DNA from: Candidatus Poribacteria bacterium
GTDB taxonomy: Bacteria > Poribacteria > WGA-4E > WGA-3G
Assembly: GCA_958295945.1 (NCBI GenBank)
Contig: OY282386.1
Location: 3,094,204 to 3,158,203 of the forward strand
Length of the DNA: 64,000 nucleotides
Reading direction: 5' to 3'
Both the position numbers and the translations under genes were made by a program. Positions 1 through 7,976 of the stretch are shown here, one piece after another (the stretch's first letter is position 1; each line of letters opens with the position of its first letter). The notes below the pieces were generated by a model, which had not been told where the DNA came from, ran no database searches, and saw only the letters and a program-made list of their open reading frames with translations.

Positions 1-264
1 GATAAGCCAGATATCCTTGGTTGAAATTCCTTGTTCCGCTGCTTCATCAAGATTCGTAATTGCGGAACTTCTGCCGCTTTCCTGTAGGGCAAGTTCTATT
101 TCATTATTTGTCCATACGGAAACGAGAAAAGCTATTCCGAGTGTGATACCGGCTGTTGTGATAATAGAACGACCAAATCGGATTTTCAGACTTTGAAAAC
201 TTATCCGTAGTGATTCTACAAATGGAAGATCAATCTGTTCTTCTATAGGTGTTTGCTGTTGCAA
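1..264 (-). CDS. ABC-type permease, FtsX/MacB-like, N-terminal part (runs off window)
   Basis: Only the first 88 codons are inside the window and no stop is seen. The TTG start at 264 is chosen because AAGGAG lies at 273-278, eight bases upstream on the minus strand. A polar N-terminus leads into an amphipathic stretch (residues 17-30, with LRISFQSLKIRF) and then a hydrophobic segment at about 33-51 that would be the first membrane helix. This layout (short cytoplasmic arm, Arg-rich turn, GI-rich helix) is known for MacB/FtsX-type permeases of lipoprotein or efflux ABC systems; the assignment is inference from a short fragment. The ATPase partner is not visible. Confidence 0.5.
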   Translation of the reverse strand, partial: MQQQTPIEEQIDLPFVESLRISFQSLKIRFGRSIITTAGITLGIAFLVSVWTNNEIELALQESGRSSAITNLDEAAEQGISTKDIWLI

Positions 265-463
265 AATTCTGGCTCCTTGAACTCTGTATTATATGGCATT
301 GTAACATATATGCAAATTCAGGTCAAGTTCTGTTAAGTTGGATAGGGTATGTAAAGTTTTTGGCATGAACCATTTCATTTTCATGTCGGATGGGAAACTT
401 GAAATCCAATCAATGCCCTTCAAAGCCGAATGCACTTATGGCATTCATCGGATTGAAAACCCT

Positions 464-523
464 CAACTATGTAATCGTGGTTGAAAGCCACTCCAACTAT
501 GTAATCGTGGTTGAAAGCCACTC
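464..523. repeat. 30-bp tandem direct repeat, two full copies
   Basis: Positions 464-493 and 494-523 are identical 30-bp units beginning CAACTATGTAATCG and ending AAAGCCACTC. A partial third unit starts at 524 (CAAC then AATGT), and a degenerate piece precedes 464. There is no spacer between units, so this is a plain tandem array. It lies inside the 345-1370 element. No function can be assigned. Confidence 0.8.
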
Positions 524-537
524 CAACAATGTGAGAT

Positions 538-564
538 GAATGTCCGAGGTGCAATGAATTGCGC
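538..564. repeat. Dispersed CCGAGG-GCAATGAATTGCGC repeat, variant copy
   Basis: Contains AATGTCCGAGGTGCAATGAA followed by TTGCGC. Related copies occur at 2737-2770, 41645-41680 and, inverted, 51537-51571. The core GCAATGAATTGC is nearly self-complementary. It is always intergenic here. Confidence 0.7.
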
Positions 565-642
565 TTGGTGAATATGCATAAGACATTCACATTGAAAGCG
601 TGTCTTGTTAATGAAATCCGAGATTTTTCCTTTGTCAAAACC

Positions 643-690
643 GTACAATTGACGTACAAATTCACGTACAACTTGTACGTCTTTGTACGT
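643..690. promoter_or_regulatory. GTAC-rich operator-like array
   Basis: Five GTAC cores lie within 46 bp (643, 654, 666, 675, 685). The centre is a perfect dyad, ACGTACAA (664-671), one base, TTGTACGT (673-680). Further half-sites in matching orientation sit at 652-659 and 683-690, and another TTGTACGT is at 755-762. The symmetry resembles repressor binding sites, but no adjacent gene is obvious: the nearest start is the permease at 264. Regulatory role is inference. Confidence 0.35.
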
Positions 691-876
691 CGCTGTAAGA
701 GTAGTGGACATAAAGGTTCGTAAGGTGTCTATTAAAAAACAGAAATTTTTTAAATTGTACGTTTTCTGTATATTCTCTATGTCTTGAAAAGATTGCTTGT
801 AGGATGATCATTATTCCTTGTGTCCGTTGTTTTGTTTTCATAATTCTCTTCCTTATTCAACAAGTTATATGTGACG

Positions 877-1240
877 TATATTATACTATAGTTTGGACAA
901 TTTTTGTTCAGTGGAAGTTGAGTCTTCAACGGAGAAACTATTTTCAGCGAGTTTCCCATATCGGGGGAACCCCACGAAAAATGCTGCACTCCAGTGGAGT
1001 GCTATGTTTATAGAAACGTTATGGCATATTCTCGCACTCCAGCGGAGTGCTATGTGTTAATTCATACATACCGCTCCGCTGGAGCGGGGAGGTTGTTCCA
1101 TACTGTGGCTATAAACATATTGCTCCGCTGGAGCAAAGAGCGTTTGGGTATTGTGTCAGAATTGGGTAACAGATGTCGTCCAACAAATTTCTTGTCCTAA
1201 ACTCACGTATGAAAATTGTCCAAAGTATAGTATATTATAA
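877..1240. mobile_element. 364-bp element bounded by about 24-bp inverted repeats, nested in the 345-1370 element
   Basis: The left end (about 877-905) contains ACTATAGTTTGGACAATTTT. The right end (1211-1240) is its inverted counterpart with ACTATACTTTGGACAATTTT; over the best 24 bases only two differ. No open frame of transposase type is inside. The interior is the four-hairpin array at 986-1136. The TATAGT...GGACAATT end resembles one end of the 119-bp element at 1707-1825, suggesting related mobilising enzymes (inference). Confidence 0.6.
986..1136. repeat. Four-hairpin array, two direct plus two inverted units (copy 1)
   Basis: Four self-complementary 17-mers centred on CTCCAGYGGAG or its inverse lie at 986-1002, 1034-1050, 1071-1087 and 1120-1136. 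The first two read forward, the last two inverted. The outer pair is each followed (read outward to inward) by a TATGTTTATAG tail (1003-1013 and, inverted, 1109-1119). The array at 9945-10120 has a different palindrome but the same order and the same tail. No coding frame fits. Confidence 0.75.
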
Positions 1241-1706
1241 CACAATTAAATTACTTAAGTCAAATTATTATTTACAATTTTTAACATTTCTTTTAATATT
1301 TTACAGTTTTTTGGAAAAACGTGTCCATTTCATCGGATATTGAGTTTAGTGCCAAAAACTTTACACACTCAATTGGATATAAGGCGGCTTAGTTTCTTGT
1401 ATTTCTAATGCATTTTTCACATAAGTTAAAGATGTGCTAAATGACTTGGTCGTTTTTTTGTCTGCTTTTGTTGCAAGTTTGGGTTTCGCTCCTTAACCCA
1501 ACCTATGGATATATTTCGGTTTATTTATCAAACTTGTGTTAATATATATCTGGTTTGGGTGTTGGGTGGCATGGATTTTTGTGTTTAGGAACAATGGATT
1601 TCACGTATATTTTGGGTTATATTTGGTTGTAGTTGCGGATATTTCGCATGGTCGGTGCGAAATGTGTAGAAAGTGAATTCGGTGTAAATAGTATTATAGC
1701 ATAAAC

Positions 1707-1825
1707 TATAGTGGAATGGACAATTAATAGGACACGTCTCAGAGGGCGAGGAAACCTCGCCCCTACGGGACTTGTGGTACTTGCAAGTGCATTGAAATGT
1801 CTTCTTAATTCTAAACTTTACTATA
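1707..1825 (+). mobile_element. 119-bp MITE-like repeat, copy 1 of 4
   Basis: Starts TATAGTGGAATGGACAATTA and ends AATTCTAAACTTTACTATA; the two ends are imperfect inverted repeats (about 19 of 27 positions). The centre holds the hairpin GGGCGAGGAAACCTCGCCC. Three further copies of the same length, inverted, lie at 43480-43598, 49957-50075 and 52839-52957. No coding capacity. The ends start with TATA, which would fit TA-targeting elements, but the mobilising enzyme is not in the window. Confidence 0.75.
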
Positions 1826-1889
1826 AATGAAGATTAAGACATAGATTTGGGATTTTGCTATCAAAGTCTAGCGCGCTTACAAAGCACCA

Positions 1890-1922
1890 AATCAACGGTA
1901 TGAATGCCTTTTGGCATTCCCC
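1890..1922. repeat. Hairpin repeat, CCGTTGATT family
   Basis: AATCAACGGTATGAATGCC, a four-base loop, then GGCATTCCCC. The stem GAATGCC/GGCATTC is perfect. Related units with different stem sequence but the same flanks (GGGGAA...TTCATACCGTTGATT) occur near 39709-39765 and 43240-43335. Confidence 0.65.
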
Positions 1923-2023
1923 GCCTACGAGGTTTGGAACAAATCAGAATTACCGAATTAATGAATTAATCTTCATCAAAGCGCGCCAACTGTTTGTCCA
2001 TAAGTCCAATGAAATTAAAGAAC

Positions 2024-2647
2024 CTAACTGCGTATCTGTTCGTTTAGGTTGGCAGGATATATTTCAAGGTCGGAACGGTCGATGAGCATGCCGACGTAAA
2101 AGGTTAACCAGTTGCCGCAGAGTTCAATAGACATCAATTCTTCATTATCGTTGATGTATTCATGGAGTTCTGCTTCAAATTCCTCTTTATTCTCTGCATC
2201 CGTGACGGTGAGTTTTGCCGGAACAATCTCCTGTCTGTAGTATTCAACAGCGATTTCCTCATCCTCATTGTCTGGGTCTGGATAAAAAAGTGTCATCTCA
2301 TCTGGTATTGGATCACCGAGTTCTTGTTCGCCATCAACAATCCATCGTGAGATTTCGTATTCGTCTTTTGTTCCGGCGATTTGATCTACCCCGACAACGA
2401 GTTCACCCTCTACATCCTTGATGTGATACATATATCGTAGAAGCCCGTTACCTTCATACTTTTTTCTTGTATAAAGTGTGAAGGCATGAGAGGTATCACC
2501 TGTTTCCTGATATGTCGTCAGGTCAGAGAGTTCAATGATACTGTTGATTGGAATATCAACTAACTCATGCCGTTCTGGTTTTTTCGCGTCATCTTCGTTC
2601 CGCTTGCTAAAGAGTGATTTTCCTTCTTTTTTGCCAAATAGTGCCAT
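2024..2647 (-). CDS. Unknown acidic cytoplasmic protein, 207 aa
   Basis: Function not recognised. The start at 2647 follows AGGTGG at a reasonable distance. The protein begins MALFGKK, has a charged 30-residue lead, then a beta-rich body with LYTRKKYEG and a very acidic middle (DPDNEDEE at about 126-133). No signal peptide or membrane helix is visible. It lies 151 bp downstream of the Ser/Arg-rich membrane protein at 2799-3926 on the same strand, so the two may be cotranscribed. The arrangement loosely recalls the DUF2491/YjfK neighbourhoods next to low-complexity membrane proteins, but this is only a hint; a profile search would decide. Confidence 0.75.
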   Translation of the reverse strand: MALFGKKEGKSLFSKRNEDDAKKPERHELVDIPINSIIELSDLTTYQETGDTSHAFTLYTRKKYEGNGLLRYMYHIKDVEGELVVGVDQIAGTKDEYEISRWIVDGEQELGDPIPDEMTLFYPDPDNEDEEIAVEYYRQEIVPAKLTVTDAENKEEFEAELHEYINDNEELMSIELCGNWLTFYVGMLIDRSDLEIYPANLNEQIRS

Positions 2648-2702
2648 ATCACCACCTAAAGAGTTAGTTTATAGTAGATTTTAGAATCAATTTGTCACTG
2701 TG

Positions 2703-2771
2703 AATAGGCGAGGTTAGGGGACCTCGCCTACCAGTGAATGTCCGAGGCGCAATGAATTTAGCGACTACGAA
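2703..2771. repeat. Hairpin plus dispersed CCGAGG repeat
   Basis: GGCGAGGTTAGGGGACCTCGCC (about 2707-2728) forms a hairpin of the same type as those in the 119-bp elements. It is followed by a copy of the AATGTCCGAGGCGCAATGAA repeat. Located between two minus-strand genes; the hairpin could also attenuate transcription, but no clear U-run follows on either strand. Confidence 0.6.
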
Positions 2772-2798
2772 AGGTCTCTGTTTTAAGCTGAATTTAGG

Positions 2799-3926
2799 CT
2801 AAAAATAACCTTTGTTATATAATACCAACATTATGCCGCCAACGATGAGGAGACTACAAAATACGAGAATGAACCAAGTTGCCCCTGAAGTTTTCTTCTC
2901 AACGATAATCCTTTGTTGAACGTTTTCTGGCGGTGCGCGTTGTGTATTCGTATTGACAGACGGCGTTTCTGCAGTAGCGAGAAGTTCCTGTTTTATTGCC
3001 TCTTCATCAGGTAATTCATCGACCGTTACTACCTCTACATTGTCACCGTAGAATTTATCAGGATTTTCTTCAACGTAACTTGCGACAAAATCTTCATCCC
3101 GATTTGTGCCAGGGTCTACGTAGTTCTCATTTGGTTCAACCCCTTGGCTTTCGTAATAATCTTTGTAAAATTCGTACTCTTTCTGTTTTTCGTCAGTCCA
3201 ATGCTGTCTGTCGTAGTTTGGGTGGTGATAGTGCCATAAATAACTACGACGGATCGCATGGTTGTAGTAGTCATGAAAATAGAGGCCGAACATCAGATTA
3301 TTATACAACATAGCCCTCTCAATACTATACATAGAGTAGGGTGAATAGGGATTATAGTATCCACGGTAGTTTGCAACAGTGATAGTCTGTCGTTGTTGTC
3401 TACGAGCACTTGCAGTTTGCCGGTTTGCAGTCGTGACCTTTCGTTTCAAACTACGGTTTTCTGCTTTTAGCTGCCGCACTTGTTTGCGATTTTGGGCTGT
3501 GGTTGCGCGGTTGGTAGTGGTTTTACGTGTTGTCGGTGTGTTGGTTGCCTTTGCTCGATTCGTAGCAGTCTGTTTTTGACGTGCAGATGTGCTTGGCCGG
3601 GTCGTTGGAGTTTTTGATGTGCGGCTTCCGCTGTAACTGCTTCCTGTGCTACGTGATGAAGTAGTCCGGGGTTTTGTATACGAACTCCGAGAGGAGGAAG
3701 TACTACTGCGTGAACTGCTACTATATGTGCGTTTCGGTGTTGAATAACTCCTTGAACTGCGTGAATAACTCCGACTTGAACTACGACTGAAACTACGTCC
3801 CCCGCCAAAACTTCTTCGACTTTCTACGATATCGGGGGCAATAGAAAATAAAAATAAAACTATTCCGAATATTGACAATATCCGTTTACATTTGCTTCCA
3901 AATGTTGGTTGATGGTATTTGTTCAT
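2799..3926 (-). CDS. Secreted or membrane-anchored Ser/Arg/Thr-rich protein of unknown function, 375 aa
   Basis: The ATG at 3926 follows AGGAGG on the minus strand. Residues about 14-35 are a hydrophobic export signal (ILSIFGIVLFLFSIAP). Next comes a low-complexity region to about 175, built of SRSYSRSS, SSSRSS and TTNRATT-like runs and ending in a short coiled-coil-like basic stretch. A Tyr/His-rich globular part follows (about 185-300), then an acidic linker and a C-terminal membrane helix (GATWFILVFCSLLIVGGIML region, about 347-370). This suggests a periplasmic or surface domain held by two anchors. No catalytic motif is seen. Likely in one unit with the 2024-2647 gene. Confidence 0.8.
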   Translation of the reverse strand: MNKYHQPTFGSKCKRILSIFGIVLFLFSIAPDIVESRRSFGGGRSFSRSSSRSYSRSSRSYSTPKRTYSSSSRSSTSSSRSSYTKPRTTSSRSTGSSYSGSRTSKTPTTRPSTSARQKQTATNRAKATNTPTTRKTTTNRATTAQNRKQVRQLKAENRSLKRKVTTANRQTASARRQQRQTITVANYRGYYNPYSPYSMYSIERAMLYNNLMFGLYFHDYYNHAIRRSYLWHYHHPNYDRQHWTDEKQKEYEFYKDYYESQGVEPNENYVDPGTNRDEDFVASYVEENPDKFYGDNVEVVTVDELPDEEAIKQELLATAETPSVNTNTQRAPPENVQQRIIVEKKTSGATWFILVFCSLLIVGGIMLVLYNKGYF

Positions 3927-3965
3927 TATACTGAAATCCTCCTACAAGTACTATAGACAAAAAAC

Positions 3966-3995
3966 TTGACAAACAATATCTATATTTGTTAAACT
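3966..3995 (+). promoter_or_regulatory. Probable promoter of tRNA-Arg
   Basis: TTGACA at 3966-3971 is a perfect -35 box. TAAACT at 3990-3995 is a partial -10 at 18-bp spacing. The mature tRNA starts at 4015, which fits. The -10 match is weak. Confidence 0.45.
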
Positions 3996-4014
3996 AATAT
4001 AACCTTTATAGTAT

Positions 4015-4088
<74 letters not shown>

Positions 4089-4197
4089 TTTTTTGTTCCT
4101 TCTCTGTTTGGTAAACCTCTTGAACCTTTACTGGCATCTCATTTTAATTATGTTAACATGAAAGAAAATGAGTGTCAAGGATATAGAAAGGAAAAAT

Positions 4198-5070
4198 ATG
4201 GCACTTGATGTACGTGATGAAAAACTATTGGAATTAGTTGATTCAGAAGTAGAAGTTGAACAGTTGGCTACTGGATTTCAATTTACCGAAGGACCTCTCT
4301 GGAATTCTATTGGACGATATTTGCTCTTTAGTGATATTCCTGCGAATAAAATACGTAAATGGAATGAAGAATCCGGTATGTCCGTTTTTAGAGACCCATC
4401 TGGTAAGTCAAACGGTTTAACCTACGATAAAGGTGGTCACTTGATTACTTGTGAACACGCGAACCGTAGTGTTTCAAGAACCACTGCGGATGGAGATGTG
4501 CAAACGATTGCATCGCATTATGAAGGGAAACGTTTGAATAGTCCTAACGATATTGTTGTCAAATCGGATGGGAGTATCTATTTTACGGATCCACCGTACG
4601 GGATAACATCGGAATCAGAGAAAGAACTTGATTTTCATGGTGTTTACCGATTGTCTCCTGATAAACAGGACTTGACTTTGCTTGTTGATGATTTTGATAG
4701 ACCGAATGGTATTTGCTTTTCACCTGATGAGTCTGTCTTATATATTAATGACACGAAACGGATGCATGTGCGTGCATTTGATGTGCAAGATGATGGCACA
4801 ATAGGCAATGGTCGTGTTTTCGCAGAGGAAGAGGGAAAGAATGGCGTTCCAGATGGTATGAAGGTAGATGTGAATGGTAATGTTTATCTGACAGGACCCA
4901 ATGGTATATGGATATTCGCTCCAGATGGGACACATCTTGGTATTATTCTTGTTCCAGAACGCACAGCGAATCTTGCATGGGGTGGCGATTTTTGGAAGAG
5001 TCTTTTTATCACTGCGAGCACATCTATCTATCGCGTAGAATGCAAAGTAGAGGGGATAGCTGTATCCTAA
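4198..5070 (+). CDS. SMP-30/gluconolactonase-family beta-propeller
   Basis: Predicted calcium-dependent lactonase or related sugar-acid hydrolase of the SMP-30/gluconolactonase/LRE family. Visible family marks are FTEGPLW near the N-terminus (a metal-ligand Glu in the family), FSDIPANKI, RLNSPNDIVV, IYFTDPPYG and RPNGICFSPDE. The length (290 aa) is typical. The ATG at 4198 is preferred over an in-frame ATG at 4168 because GAAAGGA (4186-4192) is well spaced before it and the extra ten residues lack family similarity. No signal peptide, so cytoplasmic. Its TAA shares one base with the ATG of the dUTPase, so the two are translationally coupled. Substrate unknown. Confidence 0.88.
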   Translation: MALDVRDEKLLELVDSEVEVEQLATGFQFTEGPLWNSIGRYLLFSDIPANKIRKWNEESGMSVFRDPSGKSNGLTYDKGGHLITCEHANRSVSRTTADGDVQTIASHYEGKRLNSPNDIVVKSDGSIYFTDPPYGITSESEKELDFHGVYRLSPDKQDLTLLVDDFDRPNGICFSPDESVLYINDTKRMHVRAFDVQDDGTIGNGRVFAEEEGKNGVPDGMKVDVNGNVYLTGPNGIWIFAPDGTHLGIILVPERTANLAWGGDFWKSLFITASTSIYRVECKVEGIAVS

Positions 5071-5501
5071 TGAAAGTAAGAATCAAAAGGGTGGACAAAT
5101 CTCTGCCGTTACCAAAATATGAGACCGAGGGTTCGGTTGGATTTGACTTGCTTTGTCGTGAATCTGCTGAAATTGCGCCGCATGAAATAGTTCTAATTCC
5201 AGCGAATGTAATTGTGGAAACACCTCCAGGATATATGTTAATGTTGTGTATGCGGAGTAGTACGCCTCGTAAATTTGGATTGATGATGGCACAAAGTGTC
5301 GGCATTATTGACACTGACTATTGCGGAGAAGAAGATGAGATAAAAATCCAAGTTTACAATTTCACTGATGAAACTGTGACCATTGAACGGGGGAGTCGGA
5401 TCGCACAAGCGATATTTGTTCGTGTTGCGACTGTAGAGTGGCATGAAGTAGAAGAGATGACAGAGTCTTCGCGTGGAGGATTTGGGAGTACTGACAAGTA
5501 A
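5070..5501 (+). CDS. dut: dUTP diphosphatase (dUTPase)
   Basis: Hydrolyses dUTP to dUMP, supplying ThyA and keeping uracil out of DNA. 143 aa, normal for the trimeric family. All five motifs can be found: GFDL near residue 24, MRSS at 61-64, GIIDTDYCGE at 78-87 (catalytic Asp and substrate Tyr present), GSRIAQ at 108-113 and the C-terminal RGGFGSTD. Cys in motif 3 where Arg is common is a small deviation. The start overlaps the stop of the preceding gene (TAATG). thyA follows 65 bp downstream, which fits dTMP synthesis from dUTP. Confidence 0.95.
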   Translation: MKVRIKRVDKSLPLPKYETEGSVGFDLLCRESAEIAPHEIVLIPANVIVETPPGYMLMLCMRSSTPRKFGLMMAQSVGIIDTDYCGEEDEIKIQVYNFTDETVTIERGSRIAQAIFVRVATVEWHEVEEMTESSRGGFGSTDK

Positions 5502-5566
5502 CTTAATTCTCTACAATTTCGTATTTATTAGGAAGTACGAAATTGAAGGGAGATATTAAACTCAAT

Positions 5567-6364
5567 ATGAAACAGTATCTTGAAGGACTACAGCAGATTT
5601 TAGACACGGGTGTTGATCGTGATGGTAGAAACGGGAAAACGCGTGCCCTATTTGGCATGCAGATGCGGTATAATCTGGAAGATGGTTTTCCTGCGGTAAC
5701 GACAAAGAAGCTTGCCTTTCGTTCTGTTAAAGCGGAGCTTCTCGGTTTTTTACGGGGTTATGATCACGTCAAACAATTTCAAAAATTGGGAACGAAAATA
5801 TGGAATGCAAACGCTGATGCATGGGGACGTGATGGTGCTCTCGGTTGTATTTATGGCGTTCAGTGGCGGCGGTGGCGAACAGAAAACAGCAGAATTGATC
5901 AATTGGCAGAGGTGATTGAACAGATAAAGACAAATCCGAATAGTCGGAGGCATGTCGTAACGGCCTGGAATCCGGGAGAATTGGATAAGATGGCATTAGC
6001 ACCGTGTCACATGTTTTTCCAATTCTTTGTTGCTGATGGCAAATTGTCGTTGCAGATGTATCAACGTAGTTGCGATATGTTTTTGGGTGTGCCTTTTAAT
6101 ATAGCTTCCTATTCGTTACTCCTTTCTATGGTTGCTCAGATAACGGGTCTTCAAGCGAGTGAATTTATTCATGTATTAGGAGACGCACATATTTACCATG
6201 CCCATTTTGATCAAGTCAAAACACAACTCAAACGCCAACCTTATCCTCTACCTGAACTTGTCCTTAACACGAAGGTGACCTCAATTGATAATTTCAAAAT
6301 GCAGGATTTGCAGTTGGAAAACTATCAGTCTCATGATGCAATTCGTGCCAAAATGATTGTTTAA
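5567..6364 (+). CDS. thyA: Thymidylate synthase
   Basis: Converts dUMP and methylene-tetrahydrofolate to dTMP and dihydrofolate. 265 aa from this ATG, as in E. coli (264), with the same MKQYLE-type N-terminus. The catalytic Cys147 is in LAPCHMFFQF, and RQRS-type phosphate ligands (QRSCDMFLGVPFN) are present. A TTG at 5543 in frame has a better-spaced AGGAAG (5530-5535), so an eight-residue longer form is possible; length and homology favour 5567. It sits just after dut, and folA, which recycles its product, lies 4 kb on. Confidence 0.95.
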   Translation: MKQYLEGLQQILDTGVDRDGRNGKTRALFGMQMRYNLEDGFPAVTTKKLAFRSVKAELLGFLRGYDHVKQFQKLGTKIWNANADAWGRDGALGCIYGVQWRRWRTENSRIDQLAEVIEQIKTNPNSRRHVVTAWNPGELDKMALAPCHMFFQFFVADGKLSLQMYQRSCDMFLGVPFNIASYSLLLSMVAQITGLQASEFIHVLGDAHIYHAHFDQVKTQLKRQPYPLPELVLNTKVTSIDNFKMQDLQLENYQSHDAIRAKMIV

Positions 6365-6376
6365 GAGAAGCATGGA

Positions 6377-7153
6377 ATGACTAACATAAAAGGTCAGTTA
6401 ATACTCTTCATAAGCCTTGCATTAGTAATATGTGGATGCGGCAAACCCTCCCCTGGTTTCAAAATCTATAGAAACAGTGATATGGTTTTAATCTTTTTAG
6501 CATTGCAGGATACATCTGGAATTGTTGACGCAACAATTGATAATGACAATAATGAGCTGCAATTGGATATTGATACGGGTCAAGAGGTAGTGAATCATAT
6601 CATGTCTCTTAAACGGAAATTATTTGTTAGTCTCATCAAACCTGATGAGACGCTTGAAATTAAAGAAAGAGTCAGGATAAATGGATACGGGATCGTTCAT
6701 TTAACAGTATCTTCCCCTATACCCAACAGAGGGTCAATGTCTGTTAACTGGACAGGTATAAAGAAACCTGGTATTCCTCAGCAAGCGGGACTTTTCAGCA
6801 ATTCCGGTGCATTCCGTGTTGACGATAGGATTTTGGCATACTGTCGTATTCCAGAACACGAAGAGTCGTCTTGGAAAATTTCTAAATTTGGCGTGACAGT
6901 TGAAGTTACAGACACTACAACTTTTGAGAATCTTGAGATTGATACTGAGGGGAATCCTGTTTTGGAGATTTTAACTGGTGATGAAGAAATAGGAAGCCAG
7001 AAACTTAGTTTTGTTCTTAAAGAACTGCAACCACATGAAACAGTTGAAGTAGAGAATAAACAGAAATTAGGTGATGATGTTTTTCTTGTCAACCTGAAGG
7101 TTGTTCCAAAGAATAACCAGAATCTAAATGATGATATTTTGTCAGATCGTTGA
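6377..7153 (+). CDS. Putative lipoprotein of unknown function, 258 aa
   Basis: Not recognised. The N-terminus is a lipoprotein signal: hydrophobic ILFISLALVI followed by CGC, with the second Cys the likely lipidated residue at about position 22. The rest is beta-rich and without visible repeats or catalytic motifs. AGAGAAG lies just before the ATG. The gene starts 12 bp after thyA stops, so it is probably cotranscribed with it, although a functional link is not evident. Its last codons and stop were copied along with the downstream 787-bp tandem duplication. Confidence 0.75.
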   Translation: MTNIKGQLILFISLALVICGCGKPSPGFKIYRNSDMVLIFLALQDTSGIVDATIDNDNNELQLDIDTGQEVVNHIMSLKRKLFVSLIKPDETLEIKERVRINGYGIVHLTVSSPIPNRGSMSVNWTGIKKPGIPQQAGLFSNSGAFRVDDRILAYCRIPEHEESSWKISKFGVTVEVTDTTTFENLEIDTEGNPVLEILTGDEEIGSQKLSFVLKELQPHETVEVENKQKLGDDVFLVNLKVVPKNNQNLNDDILSDR

Positions 7154-7189
7154 GAAAATGTTCACAGTGTAAAATGGGAGAATTTCCTT

Positions 7190-7915
7190 ATGAAAACCAA
7201 CATTCTTTATATTATCAGTCTGTTACTGTTGTGTGTTAGTTGTAATGTTGAACAGAAACAACAACTAAGTTATGTGGGAGGTGGTGGCAACAGTGAATAT
7301 CGAATACTTGAGGTCCGTATGCCAGAAAGCTGGAAAATAGTTAATGCAGAACTTACCCCCAAACAGGTGAACTTAGAGTTAGATAGAGGTAATGGTATTG
7401 AAAAACAGAGTTTACTGCTACCGTTCCCAATTAAAAAACTGAATGAGAATATAAAATTCAGAGGTGCAAATAGATTAGATGGACTAACACTATTACATTT
7501 TTCCATAGAGGAAGATCCGCAGAGTGAGTTTAACCCACCAATTGGCACTACCAAGATTTCGTCAGGAATAAAAAAACGTGAAGAATTTGCCATCTTTCGG
7601 ACAAGTAATTGGCTTGTGATTCATTACTCAATTAAGAATACGGTTCTCGGTGATTTGACTTTTCACGACCTTACAAAACGTTACGCAAAAGACCCAAACA
7701 ATAAAGGAAACACGGCTTCTTTTGAAACTATTGACGGTAAAATGCGCTATAATTTAGCGTTTAATAATAAGGAGAAACGAAGTTTTCTCATTGATGGATA
7801 TTATGGTCAGCATGAGACTTATAACAGAAGATCAGTTGGTAGTAGTAAAAGCAACAATGAATTGAGTTGGACTTGGCGTTACAGGATTAACTCTAAACAG
7901 GAAAAGGATAGGTAA
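7190..7915 (+). CDS. Putative lipoprotein, tandem paralogue 1 (241 aa)
   Basis: Family not recognised. It begins with a lipoprotein signal (IISLLLLCVSC, lipidation Cys near residue 18). A beta-rich body carries the phrases RGNGIEKQSL, KFRGANRL and ISSGIKKREEFAI, shared with the next gene. TGGGAG sits before the ATG. This gene and the following one are the two arms of a tandem duplication with a period of 787 bp: the 45 bp before both ATGs are almost identical, including the end of the upstream gene. Presumably anchored in the outer or inner membrane, facing the periplasm. Confidence 0.75.
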   Translation: MKTNILYIISLLLLCVSCNVEQKQQLSYVGGGGNSEYRILEVRMPESWKIVNAELTPKQVNLELDRGNGIEKQSLLLPFPIKKLNENIKFRGANRLDGLTLLHFSIEEDPQSEFNPPIGTTKISSGIKKREEFAIFRTSNWLVIHYSIKNTVLGDLTFHDLTKRYAKDPNNKGNTASFETIDGKMRYNLAFNNKEKRSFLIDGYYGQHETYNRRSVGSSKSNNELSWTWRYRINSKQEKDR

Positions 7916-7976
7916 GTATAAAATCAATTCAGATCGTTGAGAAAATGTTCACAGTGTAAAATGGGAGAATTTCCTT

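Larger units (their letters stand above)
345..1370. mobile_element. 1026-bp non-autonomous element with 21-bp terminal inverted repeats
   Basis: The left end (345-365) and right end (1350-1370) are inverted copies of a 21-bp sequence containing GTAAAGTTTTTGGCA, with two mismatches. Immediately outside lie AGTTGGATA (336-344) and AATTGGATA (1371-1379), a near-perfect 9-bp direct repeat like a target-site duplication. No transposase frame exists inside. It carries a 30-bp tandem repeat, a GTAC-rich array and a second TIR element. The same ends bound much shorter elements at 39599-39819 and 43072-43136. Confidence 0.6.

Noticed and set aside
464-530. CRISPR-like 30-bp repeats (GTTGAAAGCC-type)
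   Set aside because: The units are directly adjacent with no spacers, only two full copies exist, and no cas gene is near. It is a tandem repeat.
2996-3313. Plus-strand frame opposite the Ser/Arg-rich gene
   Set aside because: It is a shadow of the low-complexity minus-strand gene, with no ribosome site and no family similarity.
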